This document shows positions 1 to 7,712 of a stretch of 47,039 nucleotides of DNA, piece by piece; position 1 is the first letter of the stretch; each line of letters opens with the position of its first letter. Origin of the DNA: Nitrospirae bacterium CG2_30_70_394 (GTDB lineage: Bacteria; CG2-30-53-67; CG2-30-70-394). The stretch spans positions 1 to 47,039 of the forward strand of contig MNYW01000083.1 of the NCBI GenBank assembly GCA_001873295.1, given 5' to 3'. The notes beneath the pieces were generated by a model. That model saw only the letters and a list, made by a program, of their open reading frames with translations. It did not search any database and was not told the DNA's origin. The position numbers and the translations under genes were made by a program.

Positions 1-135
1 CAGCTCCACCTTCTCGCCGCTGGCGAGGGCATCGCGGATGGAGTCGAAGATCGAGTTGACGACCACCTCGCACTGGCGCCGATTCAGCCCCTCGATGGCA
101 TCCTGAATGGTCGTCACCAAATCGATACGGGTCAT
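1..135 (-). CDS. ihfB: Integration host factor / HU-family DNA-binding protein, N-terminal part
   Basis: The first 45 codons run off the left edge of the window. The translation starts MTRIDLVTTIQDAIEGLNRR and continues to GEKVEL, matching the two N-terminal helices of HU/IHF proteins just before the conserved RGFG turn. These proteins are small dimeric nucleoid proteins that bend DNA. The MT start and the position directly after sppA on the same strand favour the IHF beta subunit, since sppA and ihfB are neighbours in many Proteobacteria and Desulfobacterota. The DNA-binding arm lies outside the window, so HU or IHF alpha cannot be excluded. Confidence 0.75.
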   Translation of the reverse strand, partial: MTRIDLVTTIQDAIEGLNRRQCEVVVNSIFDSIRDALASGEKVEL

Positions 136-325
136 AAGATGCTCGGGTGAAGAGTGTTTGAAAACAACACGTTTAGAGAACACGAGTGGCGCTGTCAAGC
201 GGTGGTGCCGGGGGCCCATCACGGCGGTCCCACGCACGGCGTGACCATGGTTTTGGGGTTGGGTGCAGGATGGGCGGTGGATGGCACGGCGCCTGGCTGG
301 CCGGCCACGGCGCCGCGCCGTGCGC

Positions 326-1201
326 TCAAAACGGCGCCAGGTAGCAGAGGCCGGAGGTGGGGGTGAGTTGCGGGAGCCAGCGGGAGAGGGCGGCGGAGTC
401 GACCACCCGGCGGAGGCGACGCATGCCGCGCTCCTGGGGGCGGAGGAGCTCGGGGGTGGGGCCGAGGTTGGTGATCTCGCCGGCGATGCGGAGCGCCTCG
501 TGCAGGCTGCCGAGGTCGTCCACCAGCCCCGCCTCTTTGGCCTGCGCTCCGGAAAAGATGCGGCCGTCGGCGAGTGCCCGCACCTGCGCCTCGGGGAGGT
601 GGCGTCCCGTCGCCACCGCTTGCACGAACTGGCCGTAGACCGAGTCGATCACCCCGGCAAGCAGGGCGCGCTCGTCGTCGGTCATCGCGCGGGTGGGGGA
701 GCCGATGTCCTTGTACCGGCCAGACTTCACCACCTGGCTGGAGACTCCGAGGCGGTCGAGGAGGGGGTCCACGCGGGTGAAGTGCATGATCACCCCGATG
801 GAGCCGGTGAGGGTGCCGGGGTCGGCGACGATCCGCTTCGCGCCGCAGGCGATGTAGTAGCCGCCGCTCGCCGCGACGTTCCCCATGGAGATGACCACCG
901 GCTTGTGGTGCTCTTCCTGGAAGCGCAGCAGGGCCGCGTGGATCTCCTGCGACGGCGCCACCGCGCCACCGGGCGAGTCGATGCGCACCACCAGGCCGCG
1001 CACCCGCGGGTTGTCGGCGAGGTCGTCAATGTCGCCGACCACCTCCTCCGACTCAGCGATGATGCCGTTGAGGTCGATGTAGCCGAGCCGATCCGCCTCT
1101 AAGGGGAGGACGCCGTCGCCGCTGCCGAGGTGAAACAGAAGGAAAATCAGCCCGAGGAAGGCGGCGAGGAAAAGGAGGCGTTTGAGGTTGTGGGCGCGCA
1201 T
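326..1201 (-). CDS. sppA: Signal peptide peptidase SppA, short (36K) type
   Basis: A 291-residue membrane-bound serine protease that degrades cleaved signal peptides. One N-terminal membrane segment lies at about residues 8-25, followed by a single S49 peptidase domain. The likely nucleophile is Ser112 in NVAASGGYYIA and the likely general base is Lys164 in GRYKDIGSP, the Ser/Lys dyad of the family. The length fits the single-domain form rather than the 67K E. coli protein. I chose the ATG at 1201 because it directly precedes the Lys/Arg-rich start of the membrane anchor; an in-frame upstream start at 1249 would add 16 hydrophilic residues and lies at the edge of a perfect palindrome. It is probably cotranscribed with the ihfB-like gene 190 bp downstream. 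Confidence 0.9.
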   Translation of the reverse strand: MRAHNLKRLLFLAAFLGLIFLLFHLGSGDGVLPLEADRLGYIDLNGIIAESEEVVGDIDDLADNPRVRGLVVRIDSPGGAVAPSQEIHAALLRFQEEHHKPVVISMGNVAASGGYYIACGAKRIVADPGTLTGSIGVIMHFTRVDPLLDRLGVSSQVVKSGRYKDIGSPTRAMTDDERALLAGVIDSVYGQFVQAVATGRHLPEAQVRALADGRIFSGAQAKEAGLVDDLGSLHEALRIAGEITNLGPTPELLRPQERGMRRLRRVVDSAALSRWLPQLTPTSGLCYLAPF

Positions 1202-1222
1202 GGGGAGCTCGCACCATCTTCG

Positions 1223-1249
1223 TTGGTTGCCGGCAGTGCCGGCAACCAA
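1223..1249. promoter_or_regulatory. Perfect 13-bp inverted repeat upstream of sppA
   Basis: Two 13-base arms (TTGGTTGCCGGCA and its exact complement) are separated by one base, ending 22 bp before the sppA ATG. It could be an operator for a dimeric regulator or a hairpin in the sppA leader RNA. No T-run follows on either strand, so a terminator is unlikely. Confidence 0.5.
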
Positions 1250-1360
1250 GAAGAGCGAGGCTGATGCGAGGAGTCTGTCGGATTGGGTTGTGCGTGGTGG
1301 CAGCCAGCGGGCGCGAGTCCGGATCGGGAGCCGTTCGTAGCGCTACGTGGGGCTAGGTCA

Positions 1361-1510
1361 CGAGGGACAGCCCACGAGCGGGCGTAAGTCCAGCTGTTCA
1401 ACCGCGCCGGCCACCCACCGCGCCCGGTAATCTTCCGAAAGCCCAGCCTGCACCGGCGGTGGCCACAGAAGCGGCCTCTCGCGATCGGCCACCGTGCAGC
1501 GCTGGCCCAT
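1361..1510 (-). pseudogene. Decayed IS1182/DUF772-type transposase N-terminal fragment
   Basis: About 50 codons read MGQRCTVADRERPLLWPPP, then VQAGLSEDYRARWVAGAVEQ and LDLRPLV. This follows the start of IS1182-family transposases: the LLPPS..DWLPEDHLARFV stretch and then VEQLDLS. The reading frame then diverges, and no DDE catalytic core, second ORF or terminal inverted repeat is visible. It looks like a small relic of an insertion sequence near the frd operon. The identification rests on remembered family sequence and needs a profile search. Confidence 0.45.
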
Positions 1511-1856
1511 CACCCCTCCCGGTGAGGTCTCCCGGACCCGCGTCCATCTAACCCTCCAGACCCCGACCGGTCCCGAAAGGGTGACAGACTCCAGTGGGCG
1601 GCCGCGGGGAGGGTCGATTCGGGCCGGTGGCATCTACGCCGAGAGGCGGCGCTCTGGGGAAGATTGGACACGGCAGGAGATTGCTTGTATTTCAGGAGTT
1701 TATGGCGGTCGCTCGCCCTCCGGCTCAAGCAGATTCGCGCCCCACCGGGGCCCGGTGCAGCACCCTGCGAGGAAACGCCCCATTGATTCGTGCGCCCGGC
1801 CTGTCCCACAATCCGTCCCTCGACGTGACGCCTCCCGGCTTCCGTCGCCGGAGGTG

Positions 1857-1871
1857 TTGGATTTCATCCAA
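1857..1871. promoter_or_regulatory. Dyad TTGGAT-N3-ATCCAA upstream of frdC, possible CRP/FNR-family site
   Basis: This is a perfect 6-bp inverted repeat with a 3-bp spacer, about 95 bp before the frdC ATG in the AT-rich promoter region. It resembles CRP/FNR-family sites (TTGAT-N4-ATCAA) but is one base longer. A weak TAATCT hexamer at 1899-1904 would put the dyad near the activator position of about -45. Anaerobic control of fumarate reductase is common, but the binding protein here is unknown. Confidence 0.35.
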
Positions 1872-1916
1872 ATAGATGTACGGATGATTTAGCGTTCGTA
1901 ATCTGTCTCGATTTCG

Positions 1917-1941
1917 GGAGATCTACCGGCCGGTAATCTCC
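1917..1941. promoter_or_regulatory. Imperfect 12-bp inverted repeat just upstream of the frdC ribosome binding site
   Basis: The arms GGAGAT(C)TACCGG and CCGGTAATCTCC are complementary apart from one extra base and end 5 bp before the AGGTGG ribosome binding site at 1946-1951. It could act as an operator or as a leader hairpin controlling access to the ribosome binding site. Confidence 0.4.
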
Positions 1942-1959
1942 AACTAGGTGGAAAGCGAA

Positions 1960-2727
1960 ATGAAGAGTTTATTGCAAGAGGAAGTGCGCAAGAGTCGGAT
2001 GCCGGCGCGGTTGGATCTTCTTCAGAGTCTGTCGGGGCTCGTGCTTGGCCTGTTTATGTGGGTCCATCTCATCCTGGTGTCGAGCATTTTGCTTGGCAAA
2101 GGTGCGATGAATGCGGTCGCTCGTTTCATGGAGTTGAGCTTCCTTCGCGAAGACGGCTCTGGAGGGTACCCGTTTATTCCGTGGGTGATTGCCTTCGGAA
2201 TTTTTCTTGTCTTTATCTTTCACGCTGGGCTGGCGATGCGGAAGTTCCCATCCACGTGGAAGCAAAATCGGGTCTTTCTCTCCCACATGCAGATGATGCG
2301 CCACCCGGATACGAGCCTGTGGTATGTGCAGGTTGTGACCGGGTTCATTATGTTTTTCTTGGGCTCGGTGCATCTCTACGTCATCATGACGAATGCCGGT
2401 AGTATCGATCCTTACGCCTCCGCGGATCGCTTCGTGACCGACTGGATGTGGCCGCTCTTCCTCATCCTACTCTTCGCGGTCGAGTTGCACGCGGCAATCG
2501 GGATGTATCGCTTGGCGATCAAGTGGGGGATTTTAGACGGGGAAGATCCACGGGTGGCACGCAAGAAGTTTAAGAAGATTAAGAATATCACCAGCGCGTT
2601 TTTTCTGACGCTCGGCATCCTCTCCTGGATTGCCTACGTGTATATCGGTATCCAACACCGTGCGCACGCCGGCGAGCGGTACATCTCCTCCACGGCCGTT
2701 GAGTATTCCTTCGTAGCGCGAGGCTGA
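1960..2727 (+). CDS. frdC: Fumarate reductase diheme cytochrome b subunit
   Basis: This 255-residue membrane anchor carries electrons between menaquinol and the Fe-S subunit. It has five membrane segments. Four candidate axial histidines lie at 36, 88, 138 and 177, with spacings (52, 50, 39) close to those of Wolinella succinogenes FrdC (His44, 93, 143, 182). Glu58 is 22 residues after the first histidine and Glu175 is two before the last, matching Wolinella Glu66 (quinol site) and Glu180 (E-pathway). I chose the ATG at 1960, 8 bp after an AGGTGG ribosome binding site; a GTG at 1948 is the alternative. It is first in frdCAB. Related enzymes, for example in Geobacter, also work as succinate dehydrogenase, so direction is open. 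Confidence 0.93.
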   Translation: MKSLLQEEVRKSRMPARLDLLQSLSGLVLGLFMWVHLILVSSILLGKGAMNAVARFMELSFLREDGSGGYPFIPWVIAFGIFLVFIFHAGLAMRKFPSTWKQNRVFLSHMQMMRHPDTSLWYVQVVTGFIMFFLGSVHLYVIMTNAGSIDPYASADRFVTDWMWPLFLILLFAVELHAAIGMYRLAIKWGILDGEDPRVARKKFKKIKNITSAFFLTLGILSWIAYVYIGIQHRAHAGERYISSTAVEYSFVARG

Positions 2728-2732
2728 TTTAG

Positions 2733-4703
2733 ATGAAAGTCGTATACACCGATTCTCTTGTGATCGGGGCCGGCTTGGCCGGCCTCCGTGTCGCTGTCGC
2801 GAGCAAGATGCGTGGGTTGGACACCCTCATTTTGTCGCTCATTCCGGCCAAGCGTTCCCACTCTGCCGCCGCCCAGGGCGGCATGCAGGCGAGCCTCGGG
2901 GCCGCCGCGAAGGGGGAGGGGGACAACGAAGACATCCACTTCGCGGATACCGTCAAGGGCTCCGACTGGGGTTGCGATCAACCGGTCGCGCGGATGTTTA
3001 CCCACGTCGCACCCAAGGCGATCCGCGAGCTCGCGGCTTGGGGGGTGCCGTGGAGTCGTGTGCGCGGCGGTGATCACGAGGTGGTGATCAACGCCCAGCG
3101 GACCATCATCCACGAGAAGGAAGAGGCGCATGGCCTGATCATGGCCCGCGACTTCGGTGGCACGAAGAAGTGGCGCACCTGTTACACCTCTGATGGCGCC
3201 GGCCACACGATGCTCTACGCCATGGACAATAAGGCGATTGAGCTCGGCATTCCGGTCCATGAGCGGATGGAGGCGGTCGCTCTGATTCATGAAGGTGATC
3301 GTTGCCGCGGGGCAGTGGTTCGGGACCTCATCACCGGCGAGTTGATCGCCTACGTGGCGAAGGCGACCACGATCGCCACCGGCGGCTACGGGCGCATCTA
3401 CGGGGTGACCACCAACGCGGTCATCGTCGAGGGCATGGGGGCCGCTATCGCCTTGGAGACAGGCAAGGCGCCGCTGGGAAACATGGAAGCGGTGCAGTTC
3501 CATCCGACCGCGATTGTCCCCGTCGGCATCCTGATGACCGAGGGGTGTCGTGGTGACGGCGGGGTTCTGCGTGACGTCGATGGCTACCGTTTCATGCCCG
3601 ACTACGAGCCGGAAAAGAAGGAGCTTGCCAGCCGCGACGTCGTGTCACGGCGGATGACCGAGCACATGCGCAAGGGCAAGGGTGTTCCGTCACCGTATGG
3701 CGATCACCTGTGGCTCGATATCACGATCCTTGGCAAGGAGCACATCGAGCGCAATCTGCGCGAGGTTACGGAGATCTGCAGAAACTTTCTTGGTGTCGAC
3801 CCGGTCAAGGACTACATTCCGGTGCGGCCGACCCAGCACTATTCCATGGGGGGTGTACGCACCAACTGGACCGGGGAAAGCCCTGGGCTACGAGGGCTCT
3901 TTTCCGTGGGTGAGGCCGCATGCTGGGATCTCCACGGCTTCAATCGTCTGGGCGGCAACTCCGTCGCCGAGACGGTCGTCTCAGGGATGATCGTGGGCGA
4001 ATATGTCGCCGACTATTGTGAGCAGTCGACTTTGGAGATCTCGACCGGTGTGATCGCCGGCTTTATGGAGCGCGAACGGGCGCGCATCGACGCGCTGCTG
4101 GCCCGTCCGAGTGGGGAGAAGGTGTACGAGCTCAGGTCGGCGATGCAGCAGATCATGATGGACAAGGTGGGCATCTTCCGGACGGGAGAGAAGTTGCAGG
4201 AGGCCCTTGATGGGCTGAAGGATCTCTTGCGGCGGAGCAGGAACATTGCCCTGACCAACAAGATCGGATCTTCCAATCCCGAGCTTGTGGATGCACTGCG
4301 GCTCCAGCGCCAGCTCAAGCTGGCGGTTACGGTGACCAAAGGCGCGCTGCTGCGCACCGAGAGCCGCGGTGCCCACACCCGCGAGGACTATCCAGAACGT
4401 AACGATCGGGACTGGCTCAAGCGCACTTTGGCGTACTGGAAGAATGAGGCAGACGAGGAGCCGACGATCGAGTACGAAGATCTCGACATTTCAAAGATGG
4501 AGCTTCCACCCGGCTTCCGTGGTTACGGAACGGACAACACGATCCATCACCCGAACACGGCGGGGCGAGTCCAACAAGCCGCCGAGATCGTGCAGTCAAT
4601 GCCGGGTGCCGATCGCTTCCAAGTTCAAAACGCGCTGATGCCGTTCGACCTTCCTGCCAAGTACAAAGAGAAGAACGAGCGCATAGGGGTGGGCTGCAAA
4701 TGA
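2733..4703 (+). CDS. frdA: Fumarate reductase / succinate dehydrogenase flavoprotein subunit
   Basis: This 656-residue catalytic subunit has the length of Wolinella FrdA. It interconverts fumarate and succinate on the cytoplasmic side. An N-terminal FAD-binding segment ([10 protein letters not shown]) is followed by the covalent-FAD histidine in SHSAAAQGG (His43). The dicarboxylate site includes His257 (FHPTA), Arg301 (SRDVV), His369 ([10 protein letters not shown]) and Arg405 (HGFNRLGG); the first four sit at the same numbers as in Wolinella. The ATG lies 5 bp after the frdC stop and the 3' end overlaps frdB by 4 bp (ATGA), so the three genes are one translational unit. Confidence 0.95.
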   Translation: MKVVYTDSLVIGAGLAGLRVAVASKMRGLDTLILSLIPAKRSHSAAAQGGMQASLGAAAKGEGDNEDIHFADTVKGSDWGCDQPVARMFTHVAPKAIRELAAWGVPWSRVRGGDHEVVINAQRTIIHEKEEAHGLIMARDFGGTKKWRTCYTSDGAGHTMLYAMDNKAIELGIPVHERMEAVALIHEGDRCRGAVVRDLITGELIAYVAKATTIATGGYGRIYGVTTNAVIVEGMGAAIALETGKAPLGNMEAVQFHPTAIVPVGILMTEGCRGDGGVLRDVDGYRFMPDYEPEKKELASRDVVSRRMTEHMRKGKGVPSPYGDHLWLDITILGKEHIERNLREVTEICRNFLGVDPVKDYIPVRPTQHYSMGGVRTNWTGESPGLRGLFSVGEAACWDLHGFNRLGGNSVAETVVSGMIVGEYVADYCEQSTLEISTGVIAGFMERERARIDALLARPSGEKVYELRSAMQQIMMDKVGIFRTGEKLQEALDGLKDLLRRSRNIALTNKIGSSNPELVDALRLQRQLKLAVTVTKGALLRTESRGAHTREDYPERNDRDWLKRTLAYWKNEADEEPTIEYEDLDISKMELPPGFRGYGTDNTIHHPNTAGRVQQAAEIVQSMPGADRFQVQNALMPFDLPAKYKEKNERIGVGCK

Positions 4704-5467
4704 GCAATCACGTGAATACTCCGACGGCACACGGAAACGACAAGGGCCGGAAACTTCGGTTCCACATCTTCCGTTACAACCCGCAACTGCCTGGCGACAA
4801 GCCACGCATGCAGACCTTCGAGATCGAAGAGCAACCGGGGATGACGATCTTTGTCGCGCTCAACGAGATCCGTGAGCGCCAAGATTCTTCGTTGCAGTTC
4901 GACTTCGTGTGTCGTGCTGGTATCTGCGGCTCTTGCGGCGTGGTGATCAACGGCCGGCCTGACCTCGCGTGTCACACCCTGACCGCGAAGTTTAGCGGCG
5001 GAGAGATCACCCTCCTTCCCCTTCCCGCCTTCGAACTGATCGGTGACCTGTCGGTCAACACGGGCAAGTTCATGCGCTCCATGAGTGAGCGGATTGAAAG
5101 CTGGATCCATAGCGAGGAGGCGAAGCACTGCGACTTCAATGTCCTCGAAGAGCGCATGGATCCGGACCTCGCGGACAAGATCTACGAGTTGGATCGCTGC
5201 ATCGAGTGCGGCTGCTGTATCTCCGCCTGTGGCACCAAGCGCATGCGCGAGGACTTTCTCGGCGCCGTTGGCTTTATGCACGTGGCGCGTTTTCATCTTG
5301 ATACTCGAGACCAGCGAACCGACGACGACTGGTACGAGATCATCGGCGACGATGACGGCATCTTCGGCTGCATGAGCCTGATGGGCTGTGAGGACAACTG
5401 CCCGAAGGATCTTCCGCACCAGGCCCAGATCGCCTTCCTGCGCCGCAAGATGGTGATGGTCCGCTAG
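4700..5467 (+). CDS. frdB: Fumarate reductase iron-sulfur subunit
   Basis: A 255-residue electron-transfer subunit linking the FrdC hemes to the FrdA flavin. A [2Fe-2S] ferredoxin domain has Cys71, 76, 79 (CRAGICGSC) and Cys91. The C-terminal domain has Cys167, 170, 173 and 177 ([11 protein letters not shown]), then Cys224, 230 and 234 ([13 protein letters not shown]), which fits one [4Fe-4S] and one [3Fe-4S] cluster. All expected ligands are present. The start codon overlaps the frdA stop (ATGA). A strong hairpin 5 bp after the stop probably ends the frdCAB transcript. Confidence 0.95.
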   Translation: MSNHVNTPTAHGNDKGRKLRFHIFRYNPQLPGDKPRMQTFEIEEQPGMTIFVALNEIRERQDSSLQFDFVCRAGICGSCGVVINGRPDLACHTLTAKFSGGEITLLPLPAFELIGDLSVNTGKFMRSMSERIESWIHSEEAKHCDFNVLEERMDPDLADKIYELDRCIECGCCISACGTKRMREDFLGAVGFMHVARFHLDTRDQRTDDDWYEIIGDDDGIFGCMSLMGCEDNCPKDLPHQAQIAFLRRKMVMVR

Positions 5468-5471
5468 GGAT

Positions 5472-5500
5472 CGCCCCGGCCGGCGGGGCTGGCCGGGGCG
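5472..5500 (+). terminator. Strong GC hairpin after frdB
   Basis: A perfect 10-bp stem (CGCCCCGGCC and its complement) with a 9-nt loop begins 5 bp after the frdB stop. There is no T-run after it, so it may stabilise the 3' end or act with Rho. Confidence 0.55.
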
Positions 5501-5548
5501 CTTGGGCCCGCGCCCCCCCGCAGGATTTCCGGCCGGCAGGCAGACAAC

Positions 5549-5800
5549 GGCCACGCGGTGCACGGAAGGCGGGAGCTCGCCGAGATGGCGCGGCGCCAAA
5601 GGTGGCGTGCGCGCCGGGCCACGGCGGTGTACGGAAGGCGAAAGCTCGCCGAGCGGCTCCCCGGGCCGAGGTTGAGGCCACACGCCACGGCGCTGTGCCG
5701 AACGTGGAGGCCCGCGGCGCCCTCTCTCAAGGCGGGGGTGAAGCCGCGCGGCCGGCCCAAAGGGCTGTGCCGAACGTGGAGGCCCGCGGCGCCCTCTTTC
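5549..5800. repeat. Degenerate four-unit direct repeat array with 66-72 bp period
   Basis: Two near-identical copies at 5549-5584 and 5617-5653 (ending GCTCGCCGAG) are followed by two at 5692-5728 and 5764-5800 (GCTGTGCCGAACGTGGAGGC core, one mismatch over 37 bp). The two pairs are related to each other through a shared CCACGGCG.TGT.C.GAA.G pattern. Units start about every 66-72 bp, with 32-38 bp of unrelated sequence between repeats. The array fills most of the 396-bp gap between frdB and psd. No gene is evident; a CRISPR-like array without cas genes, or a decayed repeat element, are the alternatives. Confidence 0.6.
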
Positions 5801-5863
5801 GCTGTGGATCGGGTTGGCTCTCCCCGGCGGTTTTCCGCGGCGGGTGTGGCAGGATGGCCACTT

Positions 5864-6682
5864 ATGTCCCTCTTCCTCCTTCGCCGCCTCCCCCTCGCCG
5901 TGGTGTCGCGCCTCGTGGGATGGGTGGCGCGGCGCCGCCTGGGGCCGCGCCTGCTCCAGCCACTCCTGCGAGCCTACGCGCGCCACTACCGGGTGAACCT
6001 CGGCGAGGCAGAAACGGCGCTGACCGCGTATCCCACGGTCGAGGCCTTTTTCACTCGCCGCCTGCGGCCGGGCAGCCGGCCGGTGGCAACGACGCCCCTC
6101 GTGTCGCCGTGCGACGGCTGGCTGGCCCCGGCGGAGCGGATCACCGGGGATCGGGCGATCACCGCCAAGGGGTACCCGTACCGACTCGCCGACCTCCTGG
6201 GTCCGCTCGCGCCCTGGGGGTCGCGCCTCGCCGGCGGTCAGTGGCTCACCCTCTATCTGTCGCCGCGCGACTACCACCGCTTCCACGCCCCCGCGGCGAT
6301 GGTGGTGGTGGAGAGCTGTCACCTCCCGGGCCGGCGCTGGCCGGTGAATGGCTGGGGGATCGACCACCTCCCGGACCTCTTCGTGGAGAACGAGCGGGTG
6401 GTGGTGGCGGCGGAGACCACTGCGGGGTGGCCGCTGGTGATGGTCTTCGTGGCGGCGCTCAACGTCGGGCGGATCGAGCTACACGGGGTGGGTCCCGCTA
6501 CCGGTCAGGGTAGCCGCCACCACTGGGCGCTCACCGCGGGCGAGGAGATGGGCTACTTCGGCCTCGGTTCGACCATCCTCCTGCTCTTGCCGCCGTCCGC
6601 GCCTCCGCTGCTGGCGCGCGGCGGTGGCGCCCCTATTCGGGTCGGTGAGGCCTTGGCGAACGCGCCGCCTGGAGGGCGATGA
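5864..6682 (+). CDS. psd: Phosphatidylserine decarboxylase proenzyme
   Basis: A 272-residue proenzyme that decarboxylates phosphatidylserine to phosphatidylethanolamine at the inner membrane. The self-cleavage motif LGST is at residues 234-237; cleavage before Ser236 would make the pyruvoyl group. Asp84 (SPCDG) and His138 (SPRDYHRFHAP) complete the expected Asp-His-Ser set. The open frame extends 102 codons upstream through the repeat array, but homology begins at MSLFLLRRLP, so the ATG at 5864 is preferred. It is about the length of the short bacterial form. Its last 50 bp overlap the end of the convergent DedA gene. Confidence 0.9.
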   Translation: MSLFLLRRLPLAVVSRLVGWVARRRLGPRLLQPLLRAYARHYRVNLGEAETALTAYPTVEAFFTRRLRPGSRPVATTPLVSPCDGWLAPAERITGDRAITAKGYPYRLADLLGPLAPWGSRLAGGQWLTLYLSPRDYHRFHAPAAMVVVESCHLPGRRWPVNGWGIDHLPDLFVENERVVVAAETTAGWPLVMVFVAALNVGRIELHGVGPATGQGSRHHWALTAGEEMGYFGLGSTILLLLPPSAPPLLARGGGAPIRVGEALANAPPGGR

Positions 6683-7214
6683 GGGCGCCGACGACGCCGG
6701 CGACCAGCATCACCACGAGAATCGCGATGCCGCGGTGGTCGTGGGCCCGCTGGATCATGTCGATGGCGAACTCCCCGAGGAAGTAGCCGGCGGCGGTGAA
6801 GATGATCGCCCACGGGAAGGCGGAGGAGGCGTTGAGGAGTAGGAAGCGGCTCGGCGGCGTGCGCAGCATCCCGAAGGTGAGGGGCAAAAGGATCCGGAAG
6901 CCGTACATGAAGCGCGACGCCGGGATCAGCCAGCCGTGGTAGCGGTCAATGAGTTCCATCGCTTTGTTCACCCGGCCGGAGAAGGCGCGTACCCGCCGGA
7001 TGATCGGCTCCCCGCGCCAGCGGCCCAGGTAGTAGTAGCCCTGATCGCCGATCACCGCGCCCACCACCGCCACCCCGTACACCTCCCAAAAGCTGAACAT
7101 GCCGATGTGGGCGAGGAAGCCGGCCACCACCAACACCAGCTCCCCCTCGAGGACGCAGCCGACGAAGACGAACCAGAGGCCGTAGTCGAAGAGGTAGGAC
7201 TGGACCTGGTCCAT
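6633..7214 (-). CDS. DedA-family inner membrane protein
   Basis: A 193-residue membrane protein of the DedA/SNARE-associated (VTT) family, whose members affect membrane lipid carrier recycling and proton-motive-force homeostasis. Family features include E-G-E near the start (VLEGELVLVVAGFLA), the GDQGYYYLGRWRG segment, and the SRFMYGFRILLPLTFGM re-entrant segment, followed by two C-terminal hydrophobic helices. It converges with psd and overlaps its 3' end by 50 bp. The true substrate is unknown, although undecaprenyl phosphate flipping is known for some relatives. Confidence 0.88.
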   Translation of the reverse strand: MDQVQSYLFDYGLWFVFVGCVLEGELVLVVAGFLAHIGMFSFWEVYGVAVVGAVIGDQGYYYLGRWRGEPIIRRVRAFSGRVNKAMELIDRYHGWLIPASRFMYGFRILLPLTFGMLRTPPSRFLLLNASSAFPWAIIFTAAGYFLGEFAIDMIQRAHDHRGIAILVVMLVAGVVGALIALQAARSPRPHRPE

Positions 7215-7326
7215 CGGGGTTCGCTTCGTTTTCGGGGAGGTGGGGAGTTGGGTTAGGGATGGGGTCGGCCGCCGGCCGCGGGCGATCTTTTCACGACGCT
7301 ATCCGTACCTGCCCGCTCTCCCGCCC

Positions 7327-7710
7327 CTATTCCCACACATCCGGGTAGCGCACGGTCACCACCGTGTGGATGCCGCCGCGGACCTTGAAGTCTGCCACCA
7401 CCTCCATGCGCCGCGGTGCGGTGGCGGCCACCAGGTCGTCGAGGACCTGGTTGGTGACCGCTTCGTGGAAGGCACCTTCGTCGCGGTACGACCAGAGGTA
7501 GAGCTTCAGGGACTTGAGCTCGACGCAGGTCTGATCGGGACAGTAGCGGATGGTGAAGGTGGCGAAGTCGGGCTGGCCGGTGACCGGGCAGAGGCAGGTG
7601 AACTCCGGGCAGACCAGCTCGATGTCGTACTCCCGGTCCGGGTACGGGTTAGCGAAGGTGTCGAGGTTGCGCGACGGCCCGCGGTGTTCCCCCGCACCGA
7701 GCCGCCCCAT
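7327..7710 (-). CDS. queF: NADPH-dependent 7-cyano-7-deazaguanine reductase, short type
   Basis: Reduces preQ0 to preQ1 in queuosine tRNA modification, in the cytoplasm. The protein is about 127 residues, the unimodular (YkvM-like) size. The catalytic cysteine lies in the [20 protein letters not shown] stretch and the NADPH/substrate motif is [20 protein letters not shown], where most homologues have ESKS. The ATG at 7710 is preferred; a GTG at 7716 overlaps the trxB stop and would add two residues. Its tight linkage to trxB suggests one transcript. Confidence 0.9.
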   Translation of the reverse strand: MGRLGAGEHRGPSRNLDTFANPYPDREYDIELVCPEFTCLCPVTGQPDFATFTIRYCPDQTCVELKSLKLYLWSYRDEGAFHEAVTNQVLDDLVAATAPRRMEVVADFKVRGGIHTVVTVRYPDVWE

Positions 7711-7712
7711 GC

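Larger units (their letters stand above)
1202..1959. other. 758-bp gap between sppA and frdC
   Basis: This gap holds a perfect palindrome upstream of sppA, a decayed transposase fragment on the minus strand, and two dyads in front of frdC. The last 90 bp are clearly more AT-rich than the rest and are the likely frd promoter region. I see no intact gene. Confidence 0.6.

Noticed and set aside
1948-1959. GTG start for frdC at 1948
   Set aside because: The AGGTGG ribosome binding site overlaps this GTG, while the ATG at 1960 sits 8 bp after it.
5549-5800. Calling the array a bona fide CRISPR locus
   Set aside because: Repeats diverge between units, there is no cas gene or leader in the window, and other gaps have pairs of different sequence. 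I list it as a repeat only.
4625-6367. Long minus-strand open frame across frdB, the repeat array and psd
   Set aside because: It is antisense to frdB and psd, has low-complexity Arg/Pro/His composition and no recognisable domain. High GC content makes long antisense frames common.
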